Origin: Akkermansiaceae bacterium
Lineage (GTDB): Bacteria > Verrucomicrobiota > Verrucomicrobiia > Verrucomicrobiales > Akkermansiaceae
Assembly (NCBI GenBank): GCA_905182405.1
Contig: CAJJBQ010000002.1
Coordinates: 868,001 to 932,000, forward strand
Reading direction: 5' to 3'
DNA: 64,000 nucleotides
Shown here: piece by piece, positions 57,316-64,000 of the stretch
How positions within the stretch are numbered: the first letter of the stretch is position 1
Layout of the letters: the number at the start of each line of letters is the position of its first letter
The notes under the pieces: generated by a model
What the model saw: the letters and a program-made list of their open reading frames with translations, nothing else
The model's database searches: none
What the model was told of the DNA's origin: nothing
Made by a program: the position numbers and the translations under genes

Positions 57316-57636
57316 TTAGCCGCCGATCTGGGTGCGGCCGGTAAGGCTGGCTCCCTCTTCCATACTGAGCATCTTGGTTTTGATGTCGCCCTTGAGAATG
57401 GACTTCCCTTTCAGTTCACAGCGATCAGAAGTGATCGTGCCCTCGACGCGACCGTAAAGTTTGACTTCGCCCGCCTTAACATCGCCTTTGATATTGGCGT
57501 TCTCGCCGATGGTCACCTTGCCCTTGTCGGACTGGATTTCACCGTCAATTTTACCATCGATGATCATATCGTTCGAAAACTTGATCGAGCCAGTGATCTC
57601 GATTCCTTGGGAGAGGACGTTGGTTGCGTTTGCCAT
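57316..57636 (-). CDS. Bactofilin
   Basis: The start at 57636 (MANATNVLSQGIEITGSIKF) is chosen because the frame upstream is unlike the family and overlaps the divergent thiH. The 106-residue product is almost entirely a bactofilin beta-helix: NDMIIDGKIDGEIQSDKG, VTIGENANIKGDVKAGEVKL, YGRVEGTITSDRCELKGKSI. Bactofilins polymerise without nucleotide into filaments at the inner membrane and position wall or polar proteins. The short N- and C-terminal tails are usual. Confidence 0.9.
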   Translation of the reverse strand: MANATNVLSQGIEITGSIKFSNDMIIDGKIDGEIQSDKGKVTIGENANIKGDVKAGEVKLYGRVEGTITSDRCELKGKSILKGDIKTKMLSMEEGASLTGRTQIGG

Positions 57637-57730
57637 TTCTGAGTGAAGTCCAGCAGCTTGAGTATAAGGTGACAATTCAAAAAATCGTAATCTTTTTGAC
57701 AAAGAGGCCTGCAGGCATGATTCCTCCCTC

Positions 57731-58873
57731 GTGAGTTTCGCAAGCCAGTTCGAGCACTTAATGGAGGAACCGACCTCTTTGATACGACGCTTCGCACAGC
57801 TGATCGCTCCTTGCTCGAAAGGGCAACTGGAGGCTCGCGCCAAGCAAAGCCAGCAGATCACCCGCCGGCACTTCGGCAAGACGATGCGGCTTTTTGCCCC
57901 CCTCTACCTTTCGAACGAGTGCGTCAACAACTGCAAATATTGCGGTTTTTCCCGCGACAACCCCATTTTCAGAACGACTCTCACGGTCGATCAGGTAGTG
58001 ACCGAAGCTCAGCATCTACATTCTATGGGATTCCGAAATATTCTGCTGGTTGCCGGTGAGCATCCCAAATTTGTCTCGGACGGCTATCTCCAGTCCTGCA
58101 TCGATGCGATCAAGGACTTCGTCCCGACCATCGGGATCGAGGTCGGCCCCATGGAGGACGATCAATATGGCGAACTCGTCTCCCACGGCGCGGAGGGCCT
58201 CATTGTCTACCAAGAGACCTACCACCGGGAAACCTACGAGACTCTTCACACGGCAGGGCCGAAAAAGAACTTCGACTGGCGACTCGATTGCCCCGAACGG
58301 GCCTACGCTGGCGATTTCCGAAGGATCGGAATCGGAGCCCTCTTCGGTCTTGCTGATTGGCGTCACGAAGCCATCGCTCTGGCGACACACCTCGACTACT
58401 TGATGCATCATTGCTGGAAGGCCACTTTTAACGTCTCCTTTCCCCGCATGCAACCTCACGCGGGAAATTACGAATACACTCCCGATCCCAAGCTTTCGCT
58501 CAACGATCGCGATCTTGTTCAACTCATCACCGCCTTTCGTCTCTGTTTCCCTCAGGTCGGCATCACTCTCTCAACCCGCGAACCCGCGAGTCTTCGCGAC
58601 GCCCTCTTCCCACTTGGTGTCACCCACATTTCTGCAGGTTCCAACACCGCCCCCGGCGGATACACTGGAGCGGGCGACGATGATCTTCACCTCACCGTCA
58701 AAGGTCGACGCGTCGAGATTGAAAAGAAGGATACTGCAGGCTGCTCCCGTGCAACAGGACAATTCGAAATCGACGACGAACGCCCGGTCGGCGACATCGC
58801 CAAGCTCCTCCGCCAAAAGGGATTTGATCCAGTTTGGAAAGACTGGGACACGGCCATCCTCACGAAATCATGA
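57731..58873 (+). CDS. thiH: 2-iminoacetate synthase (radical SAM, ThiH)
   Basis: A 380-residue radical SAM enzyme (family about 375). The cluster motif C-x3-C-x2-C is in LSNECVNNCKYCGFSRDN; the SAM region includes FRNILLVAGEHPK and the thiH-type end block ISAGSNTAPGGYTG. It cleaves tyrosine to dehydroglycine (2-iminoacetate) for the thiazole half of thiamine. The start is a GTG at 57731; an ATG at 57761 is possible. The TGA stop overlaps the ATG of thiS (ATGA). thiG, its usual partner, is not next to it. Confidence 0.9.
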   Translation: MSFASQFEHLMEEPTSLIRRFAQLIAPCSKGQLEARAKQSQQITRRHFGKTMRLFAPLYLSNECVNNCKYCGFSRDNPIFRTTLTVDQVVTEAQHLHSMGFRNILLVAGEHPKFVSDGYLQSCIDAIKDFVPTIGIEVGPMEDDQYGELVSHGAEGLIVYQETYHRETYETLHTAGPKKNFDWRLDCPERAYAGDFRRIGIGALFGLADWRHEAIALATHLDYLMHHCWKATFNVSFPRMQPHAGNYEYTPDPKLSLNDRDLVQLITAFRLCFPQVGITLSTREPASLRDALFPLGVTHISAGSNTAPGGYTGAGDDDLHLTVKGRRVEIEKKDTAGCSRATGQFEIDDERPVGDIAKLLRQKGFDPVWKDWDTAILTKS

Positions 58874-59067
58874 CGCTCACCATCAATGGCAAAACCCGCG
58901 AAGTGGACGATGGGCTAAACATCTTGACCCTGCTCGAATCGCTGGGCTTCGGTAACAAGCCCGTCGTTATCGAACTCAACGCCGAAGCGCTCTCGCCCTC
59001 CGAGTTTGAAAGAAGGCTCAACGATGGTGACAAGCTCGAGCTCATCACGATCGCCGCTGGAGGTTAG
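58870..59067 (+). CDS. thiS: Sulfur carrier protein ThiS
   Basis: A 65-residue ubiquitin-like protein: MTLTINGKTREVDDGLNIL, LNAEALSPSEFERRLNDGD, and the essential C-terminal Gly-Gly (TIAAGG), which is adenylated and thiocarboxylated to donate sulfur to the thiazole ring. It is translationally coupled to thiH. Its stop overlaps the stop of the reverse-strand clpB fragment. Confidence 0.92.
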   Translation: MTLTINGKTREVDDGLNILTLLESLGFGNKPVVIELNAEALSPSEFERRLNDGDKLELITIAAGG

Positions 59068-59414
59068 GTGAATGCCAACGCTCCGTCTTGAAGCGAAACT
59101 TTGATCGTATCTCCTTCCGCGAAAGTTCCTTCGAGGAGATCGAGACTGAGAGGATCCAACAGCAGATACTGAATCGACCGCTTCAAAGGGCGGGCACCGT
59201 AGACCGGATCATGACCCTGGTTTCCGATGAAATCGAAGACCTCATCCGATATCTCAAGAGTGATACCTTGAGCGAGTAGACGTTTCTTCACCCGTTCCAA
59301 ATGAATCCCCACGATCTCGCCAATCTCACCGCGCGTCAATCGATCAAAAATAACCGTCTCGTCAATTCGGTTGAGAAACTCGGGCAGGAAGTGCCCCCGT
59401 AGAGCTTCTTTCAC
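59064..59414 (-). pseudogene. clpB: 3' fragment of clpB (C-terminal D2 small domain only)
   Basis: The 116-codon frame reads EALRGHFLPEFLNRIDETVI ... LTRGEIGEIVGIHLERVKKR ... GHDPVYGARPLKRSIQYLLL, the sensor-2 and C-terminal region of ClpB. A full ClpB is about 860 residues, with two AAA+ modules; both Walker pairs are absent, and the homology stops abruptly near 59410. The only possible start is a GTG at the break. It is either a truncated duplicate or the trace of a rearrangement. The 59415-59676 stretch beyond it has no gene I recognise. Confidence 0.8.
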
Positions 59415-59676
59415 CGTAGCCTATCTCGACCCAAAGCTCTTCGAAGAAACATCGATCAAATCGAGCTTTCGCACCTTCTACTTCGAACCCAGCAAGAAAA
59501 TCAAAGTCACTGAAAATGCCCTCCACCTCCTTGTGGGCTTCCCGCACGATGGGCGCGCCCGCGCGCGGACCTTTGCCACAGCGAAACTTGTCGATCTCGC
59601 AGATCTACAGGTCAATCTCAAGGCGGAATTCTCGGCCTCCAACAGTGATCTCTATCACCAGGAAGACGAGAAAGGC

Positions 59677-61635
59677 TTAACCTCTAAAGGCCACCTTCAG
59701 TTCACGCACACTGGTCACCTTGAGCGCAAGCACGCCGAAGGCATAGACCACGACTCCCAACCCAATCAAGAGGCTCATCGCGATGACCTTTTGCCAAAAG
59801 GCTTCACTCATCCAAGGGGTGAGAATAGGTCGAGCAAACCAAAGAGCCACCGCCATGACACTGCTGGCAATCACCATTCCAATGAGCCGTCGCCAATTCT
59901 CGCGCTTGAGATTCACGAAGTTACGAAGGCCAAACCAAAGGAGGAACACATTGACCCAAGCAGCGACCGAAGTGGCAAAGGCGAGTCCAACGTGCCCATA
60001 GAAAGGAAAGAGTGCGAGACTCACGACAATATTTACAAGCACCGTAATTCCCGCCATCCACATTGGGGTTTTGGTATCCTCACGCGCAAAGTAACCAGGC
60101 TGGAGCACTTTGATCAGGACATAACCAGGAAGGCCGATCGCAAAGGCTCCAAGCGCTCGGCCGGTCTGAAGCGAATCGGATGCCGTGAAATTATCCCGCT
60201 CAAAGAGAACCGACATGATCTCGACCGGAATCACCATCAGCGCGATGGCCGCCGGAACCGTGACGATCATCGCCAGCTCAAGTCCACTCACCATCGTCTT
60301 CGAAGCGGTTTCTTCCTCCCCTGATTTCAAAAGACGGGTAATCTCAGGAAGCAAAACCATCCCAAAGGCAATCCCGATCATCCCGAGAGGAAGCTGATAA
60401 ACCCGATCCGAATAATAGAGATAGGAAATGGCACCCTGCTGAAAGGAGGCGATCACACCGCTAATGAGTAGGTTAATCTGCTGAATTCCAGCCGCAATCA
60501 CACCGGGACCCATCAGAATGAAGAGCCGTTTCATTCCATCATCGAAGACCGGTTTTTTGAGGGCAATCGGAAGCCCTGCCCGACGACAAACCGCCCAGAG
60601 AACGCCCAACTGGACCACGCCCGCAATCGCAACACACCACGCCAGCACCTCCCCTTTCGCATCAGTAAACTGCACCACCCCAAGGAGCCCAATTAGGAAT
60701 ACGACATTCAAAAGGACCGGCGAAAAGGCGGGAGCGGCAAACTTTTTCAGAGTCGTCAGAACGCCACTGAGATGGGCCACCAGTGCCATGCAGAGCAGGT
60801 AGATAAAGGTGATCTTTGAAAACTTCACCGTGAGATCAAACGCCCCGGGATCATTTCGAAAGACCTGAAACTCTCCTGACCCGCTCACGGAGCCGGAAAG
60901 AATAGCGTAATCGTGATCTTCAGGGAGAGGAATTCGGAGTGAGCCATCTTGAAAATTCCAAGTTCCAGCGGTAAAGATCCGGGACTTCACCTCTTCTGCC
61001 AGCTCCCCCTCCTTCACCTCGCCTGAGCGCTCCAAGGCATCGTCTAGAACGGACTCGATCGTCACCGTTTCGCCCACCGCTTGGGTGTCACCTCCAAAGA
61101 GTTCTCCGAGCACCTTCCCCACCGCTGGATCTCCGCGTTCGATCATGGATAGATCATGGAACTTCACCGCCGAACCTTCACTCGATTCAAAATAAATGGC
61201 ACGTGCCCCCCGAAGCGTGACTTCAAATTCCTGGGGAGTATCTGAAAGAGACGTATCAACTTTAGAAAGGAAACCCGGCACCACCGCGAACATGACAAAA
61301 GCCATGACCGGAATGAGGAGGACAGTCAGCACTCCTAGAACGAGGAAAAGGACCGAGAAGGCATTGTTCGCAAAACCCATCGCTGACTGAGTTCCTCCCT
61401 CGACGACTCTCTTTCCAAAGAGGGGCACAAAGGCAGAATTAAAGGCTCCCTCGCCAAAGATTCGACGGAACATGTTCGGGAAACGAAACGCCGCAAAGAA
61501 CGCATCCGCGACCACCGTGGCACCAAGAAAACGAGCAATCAGAATATCACGCGCAAATCCCAAGATTCGGCTCATCAAAGTGAACCCGGAAATCGTCATC
61601 AGCGAGCGAAGCATCTGAATGGAGAATGGCGACAC
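59677..61635 (-). CDS. murJ: Lipid II flippase MurJ with a large loop insertion
   Basis: A 652-residue MVF-family flippase, longer than the usual 510-530. The N-terminal part (LMTISGFTLMSRILGFARD, then ADAFFAAFRFPNMFRRIFGEG) and the C-terminal part (RFAAPAFSPVLLNV-like KKFAAPAFSPVLLNVVFLIG; YYSDRVYQLPLGMIGIAFG) fit the family closely. Residues about 126-267 are extra: a hydrophilic, probably beta-rich domain (FEVTLRGARAIYFESSEGSA, TAGTWNFQDGSLRIPLPEDH) where MurJ normally has a short loop after the third helix. That loop faces the periplasm in MurJ, so the insert is likely periplasmic. It translocates lipid II for peptidoglycan synthesis. A start at 61614 is also possible. Confidence 0.92.
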   Translation of the reverse strand: MSPFSIQMLRSLMTISGFTLMSRILGFARDILIARFLGATVVADAFFAAFRFPNMFRRIFGEGAFNSAFVPLFGKRVVEGGTQSAMGFANNAFSVLFLVLGVLTVLLIPVMAFVMFAVVPGFLSKVDTSLSDTPQEFEVTLRGARAIYFESSEGSAVKFHDLSMIERGDPAVGKVLGELFGGDTQAVGETVTIESVLDDALERSGEVKEGELAEEVKSRIFTAGTWNFQDGSLRIPLPEDHDYAILSGSVSGSGEFQVFRNDPGAFDLTVKFSKITFIYLLCMALVAHLSGVLTTLKKFAAPAFSPVLLNVVFLIGLLGVVQFTDAKGEVLAWCVAIAGVVQLGVLWAVCRRAGLPIALKKPVFDDGMKRLFILMGPGVIAAGIQQINLLISGVIASFQQGAISYLYYSDRVYQLPLGMIGIAFGMVLLPEITRLLKSGEEETASKTMVSGLELAMIVTVPAAIALMVIPVEIMSVLFERDNFTASDSLQTGRALGAFAIGLPGYVLIKVLQPGYFAREDTKTPMWMAGITVLVNIVVSLALFPFYGHVGLAFATSVAAWVNVFLLWFGLRNFVNLKRENWRRLIGMVIASSVMAVALWFARPILTPWMSEAFWQKVIAMSLLIGLGVVVYAFGVLALKVTSVRELKVAFRG

Positions 61636-61826
61636 CCCGCCTTGATCTCAAGATCATTGCGCAGCTTTGGAGTTGCAAAAGAATAAAGATGGCATTTTCG
61701 AACCGAGATCAGGTTCGACAGCAAGGCAGTATTTTCTTTGTCTAGCGGGCTATTTAGAGAGAATTTAAAGGAAGCTGGGGCTCCTAAAATCAAGTGGAAA
61801 TAACACCTCAATTTTTGAGGAATTCC

Positions 61827-62327
61827 TTAAAAAGGCCACCAGGTCTGGCGCACCTTTCTCTTATACTTACCATCGCCCACGCTCAGAACCTCCACCCGAA
61901 CTTGAATAAGACCCTGTTTCTTAAAGCCCAGCTTACCCGCCGCGCGTGGAGTGACATCGATAATCCGTCCGGGAATGAAGGGCCCACGGTCGTTGACCCT
62001 GAGTTTGATCGACTTGCCGTTCTCTAGATTTGATACCTTCACCCGACAAGGGATAGGGAGAGTCTTATGGGCTGCCGAAAGGGCAAAAGGCATCACCTTT
62101 TCTCCAAGAGAGGTATCTCCACGAACCAACCCGAAGTAGCTGCTCTCATCATACCACGAAGCCTCGCCCACCTCATCGTATCGAAGCGCATCATCAACCG
62201 ACATCGGCTGGTAATACTGTCCCCTGATGGTGTAGCCAAATTGTTGGTATCCCTTGTAACCGCTCCCTCCACATGAAGTGAGGAAAGCGGAGAGGAGCAG
62301 GATGCAAATGGGAAAAAAATGTCTCAC
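61827..62327 (-). CDS. rlpA: RlpA-like septal lipoprotein (double-psi barrel)
   Basis: A 166-residue lipoprotein: signal MRHFFPICILLLSAFLTSCG with lipobox LTSC; RlpA-like double-psi beta-barrel (about 53-150) with EVGEASWYDESSYFGLVRGD, CRVKVSNLENGKSIKLRVND and the catalytic-type NDRGPF motif. RlpA proteins are lytic transglycosylases acting on denuded glycan at division septa in some bacteria. The start is a GTG that directly follows the TAA of the HU gene, so the two are co-transcribed. The C-terminal SPOR domain found in some RlpA proteins is missing. Confidence 0.85.
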   Translation of the reverse strand: MRHFFPICILLLSAFLTSCGGSGYKGYQQFGYTIRGQYYQPMSVDDALRYDEVGEASWYDESSYFGLVRGDTSLGEKVMPFALSAAHKTLPIPCRVKVSNLENGKSIKLRVNDRGPFIPGRIIDVTPRAAGKLGFKKQGLIQVRVEVLSVGDGKYKRKVRQTWWPF

Positions 62328-62645
62328 TTAGTCTGTTCGGCTTTCCAACTCGGGAAGAGTGCGTGCGACTTTCTCTTTAAGAGCTTTCCCGACTTGAAAC
62401 TTTACCACAGCCCGGTCTGGAATAGGAATCGTCTTAGTCGGATCCTTCGGATTTCTCCCGGGTCGCCCCTTCGCCACCTTTGTTTCAAATGTTCCAAAAT
62501 CTCTAACGACAACATTGTTAGTATTCGCCAGCTCTCGTGTAATAATTTCTAAAACGAGGTGAAACATCTTGGATGAAATCGTTTGGGTCAGACCCAAACG
62601 ATCGCTTACTTCTTGAATAATCTCTTTCTTTGTAAAGTTAGGCAT
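62328..62645 (-). CDS. HU/IHF-family DNA-binding protein
   Basis: A 105-residue nucleoid protein. MPNFTKKEIIQEVSDRLGLT, then VVVRDFGTFETKVAKGRPGR and NPKDPTKTIPIPDRAVVKFQ give the HU fold with the beta-arm tip R-P-G-R-N-P. It is slightly longer than E. coli HU (90) through a charged C-terminal tail. Whether it is HU or an IHF subunit cannot be decided from sequence alone. It is the first gene of an operon with rlpA. Confidence 0.9.
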   Translation of the reverse strand: MPNFTKKEIIQEVSDRLGLTQTISSKMFHLVLEIITRELANTNNVVVRDFGTFETKVAKGRPGRNPKDPTKTIPIPDRAVVKFQVGKALKEKVARTLPELESRTD

Positions 62646-62671
62646 TCTTGACTACTTGCGTTTGAGTCATA

Positions 62672-62699
62672 AAATTAGTCAAAATTGACGCTTTGTCAA
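62672..62699 (-). promoter_or_regulatory. Candidate promoter for HU-rlpA
   Basis: On the reverse strand TTGACA (62694-62699) is followed after 16 bases by TAATTT (62672-62677), about 27 bases before the HU start codon. The leader would be short. The surrounding A/T-richness supports a promoter region. Confidence 0.5.
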
Positions 62700-62919
62700 A
62701 ATGTCTACTACCTATTTTTAATCAAGGGCGTTACACCCAAGAAGTTGCCATACTTAATCCCCAAAAATTCTTGAAAGAAAAAAACTTCTCTTTCTCTTCA
62801 ATGGGTCAAAGACCTCGCTAATAAGTGGCCCTAGTGATAGATCCGATTACAAACAATTTGAATTCCTCTCTCACCCTAGAAAAGTCGATTTCATCAGACG
62901 AGAATCGGACTATTTCACG

Positions 62920-62935
62920 TGACAAATTTGTCACC
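62920..62935. promoter_or_regulatory. Perfect 16-bp palindrome, operator-like
   Basis: GTGACAAATTTGTCAC is fully self-complementary and lies in the divergent gap between HU and mutY (62646-63059). Its GTGA-N-TCAC form resembles sites of dimeric regulators such as the CRP/FNR class (TGTGA-N6-TCACA), though the spacing fits only loosely. A second small hairpin, CCCC-TATATC-GGGG, is at 62983-62996. Confidence 0.45.
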
Positions 62936-63059
62936 TACTCCTGATTTATCATTAGAATATCATTAATTATATTTCATCATGGCCCCTATATCGGGGACCA
63001 AAATCATCTAATTCACTCGCCAGCTCATTTCAAAAAGTTAGCGTTTTACTTCCTAAATA

Positions 63060-64000
63060 ATGGATAAAAAGGCAATCACCAAGGGACTACTCTCAACGCG
63101 CTCCGCATTTCGAAAGTCTCTCATCAAATGGTTTGAACAAGGTGGAAAAATTTATCCTTGGAGAGCAACTGATAATCCATGGAAGATTCTTGTCTCCGAG
63201 ATCATGCTTCAGCAGACCACCGTAAGTTCCGTAATCGCTAATCGCCGATTCGAACGCTTCCTCGAAGAGTTTCCTGATCTGGAAACAATTTCCAAGGCTC
63301 CAGAAGATCAACTCCTTCGCGCTTGGGAAGGCCTCGGATACTACAACCGGGTCCGAAATCTCCAACGCGCAGCCGTTGCGGTCCTCTCCGATCACCACGG
63401 CGCCTTCCCAAAGGATGCCACTATCCTCGAATCCCTTCCCGGAATCGGAAAATACACCGCCGGAGCAGTGTCATCATTCGCTTTCAACGAGCCAGCCCCC
63501 ATTGTCGACGCGAACATCGCCCGGGTTTTGGCACGCCTTTTCAATTACCACAGCCCGATTGATTCCACCGCAGGCATCCGCCAACTTTGGGAATGGGCCG
63601 AGTCTCTCTTGGACCGAAAGCATCCTCGTATCTTCAACTCGGCCATCATGGAATTGGGGCAGACATACTGCTCCCCCAAAAAACCTGATTGCCAATCATG
63701 TCCCGTCCGGAAGTTCTGCCTCTCAACCTCTCCCGAGTCACTTCCCCTGAAGAAGCCCCGAAGGAAAGTGGTAAGAGTCGACGAGCATGCGATCTTTTTC
63801 GAAAAAGATAAGTCCATTCTACTCGCGCAAGAATCAGGTGACCGCAGGAAAGGTTTTTGGCGCCTCCCTTTAAGGAACGAAGAAGAAGTGGCACACCTCG
63901 AACCCGAATCTAAATTCACTTACAGCATTACCCACCACCGGGTAACGCTTTATCTTTATCGCAGCGAGGTCACGCCGGCATCTGCTGAAACCTTTGTTCC
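63060..64000 (+). CDS. mutY: A/G-specific adenine glycosylase MutY (3' end outside window)
   Basis: The frame is open from ATG 63060 to the window edge, about 313 residues. HhH-GPD glycosylase features are complete: YPWRATDNPWKILVSEIMLQ with the catalytic Glu region, then QTTVSSV; LPGIGKYTAGAVSSFAFNEP; and VDANIARVLAR with the catalytic Asp. The 4Fe-4S loop is C-x6-C-x2-C-x5-C in CSPKKPDCQSCPVRKFC. The beginning of the C-terminal NUDIX-like 8-oxoG recognition domain (FWRLPLRNEEE) is visible. It removes adenine opposite 8-oxoguanine. It is divergent from HU. Confidence 0.92.
   Translation, partial: MDKKAITKGLLSTRSAFRKSLIKWFEQGGKIYPWRATDNPWKILVSEIMLQQTTVSSVIANRRFERFLEEFPDLETISKAPEDQLLRAWEGLGYYNRVRNLQRAAVAVLSDHHGAFPKDATILESLPGIGKYTAGAVSSFAFNEPAPIVDANIARVLARLFNYHSPIDSTAGIRQLWEWAESLLDRKHPRIFNSAIMELGQTYCSPKKPDCQSCPVRKFCLSTSPESLPLKKPRRKVVRVDEHAIFFEKDKSILLAQESGDRRKGFWRLPLRNEEEVAHLEPESKFTYSITHHRVTLYLYRSEVTPASAETFV

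Noticed and set aside
59371..60324. 317-residue plus-strand frame
   Set aside because: Most of it is the antisense of murJ; the first 80 codons lie in the unassigned gap and match nothing recognisable.

Overview
ORGANISM. The window looks like a Verrucomicrobiota chromosome, probably order Verrucomicrobiales. This is inferred from the gene families; there is no rRNA here. The telling families are a PSCyt1/PSCyt2/PSD1 protein translationally coupled to a DUF1501 protein, HEAT-repeat and planctomycete-type cytochromes c, three DUF1080 proteins, a ThuA-like protein, a Tat-exported Gfo/Idh/MocA oxidoreductase, a PEP-CTERM protein, very large secreted CotH/lamin-tail proteins, a bactofilin and a monomeric isocitrate dehydrogenase.

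LAYOUT. (1) 0-3.5 kb: end of a HEAT/cytochrome c gene, a sulfatase remnant, a Tat-exported SGNH hydrolase and a PSCyt1 cytochrome. (2) 3.6-44 kb: an accessory region punctuated by eight copies of a 65-76 bp intergenic repeat, all in the same direction. Between the copies lie three giant CotH/LTD surface proteins, a membrane SGNH protein, a PEP-CTERM protein, a tandem pair of FG-GAP/ASPIC/redoxin/TPR genes, DUF1080, PQQ-propeller, Gfo/Idh/MocA, DASS transporter, ThuA and PhoD genes, plus a zone of decayed genes at 37-43.4 kb. (3) 44-50.5 kb: the PSD1-DUF1501 operon and two DUF1080 genes around a reverse-transcriptase-like scrap. (4) 50.8-64 kb: mostly housekeeping genes (LptF/G permease, SulP, icd, bactofilin, thiH-thiS, murJ, rlpA, HU, mutY), with no repeat copies seen.

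MAIN FINDING. The two large tandem paralogs at 12938-16777 and 16785-20159 are each interrupted by a TGA at the same place. In both, the frame stays open on either side, and the TGA is followed at the same distance by the same GC-rich stem-loop, as expected of a bacterial SECIS element. The same window encodes a tRNA with a UCA anticodon, a long variable arm, G73 and an encoded CCA (39156-39248), i.e. a tRNA-Sec candidate. I read the pair as an operon of two selenoproteins of about 1279 and 1124 residues: signal or lipobox, FG-GAP propeller, selenocysteine, ASPIC/UnbV, thioredoxin-like CxxC domain, TPRs. TGA ends many ordinary genes here, so a changed genetic code is not the explanation. selA, selB and selD are not in the window. 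The tRNA has pairing defects near its 3' end and lies 64 bases from a truncated integrase, so the locus may have been used as an integration site.

HOW THE GENES FIT TOGETHER. Much of the accessory region encodes exported proteins probably concerned with extracellular polymers and redox work at the cell surface; this is inference from the families. Several genes are broken: sulfatase, alpha/beta hydrolase, a lipoprotein, integrase, a PQQ protein, YceH, the 3' end of clpB. This fits a region that gains and loses genes.
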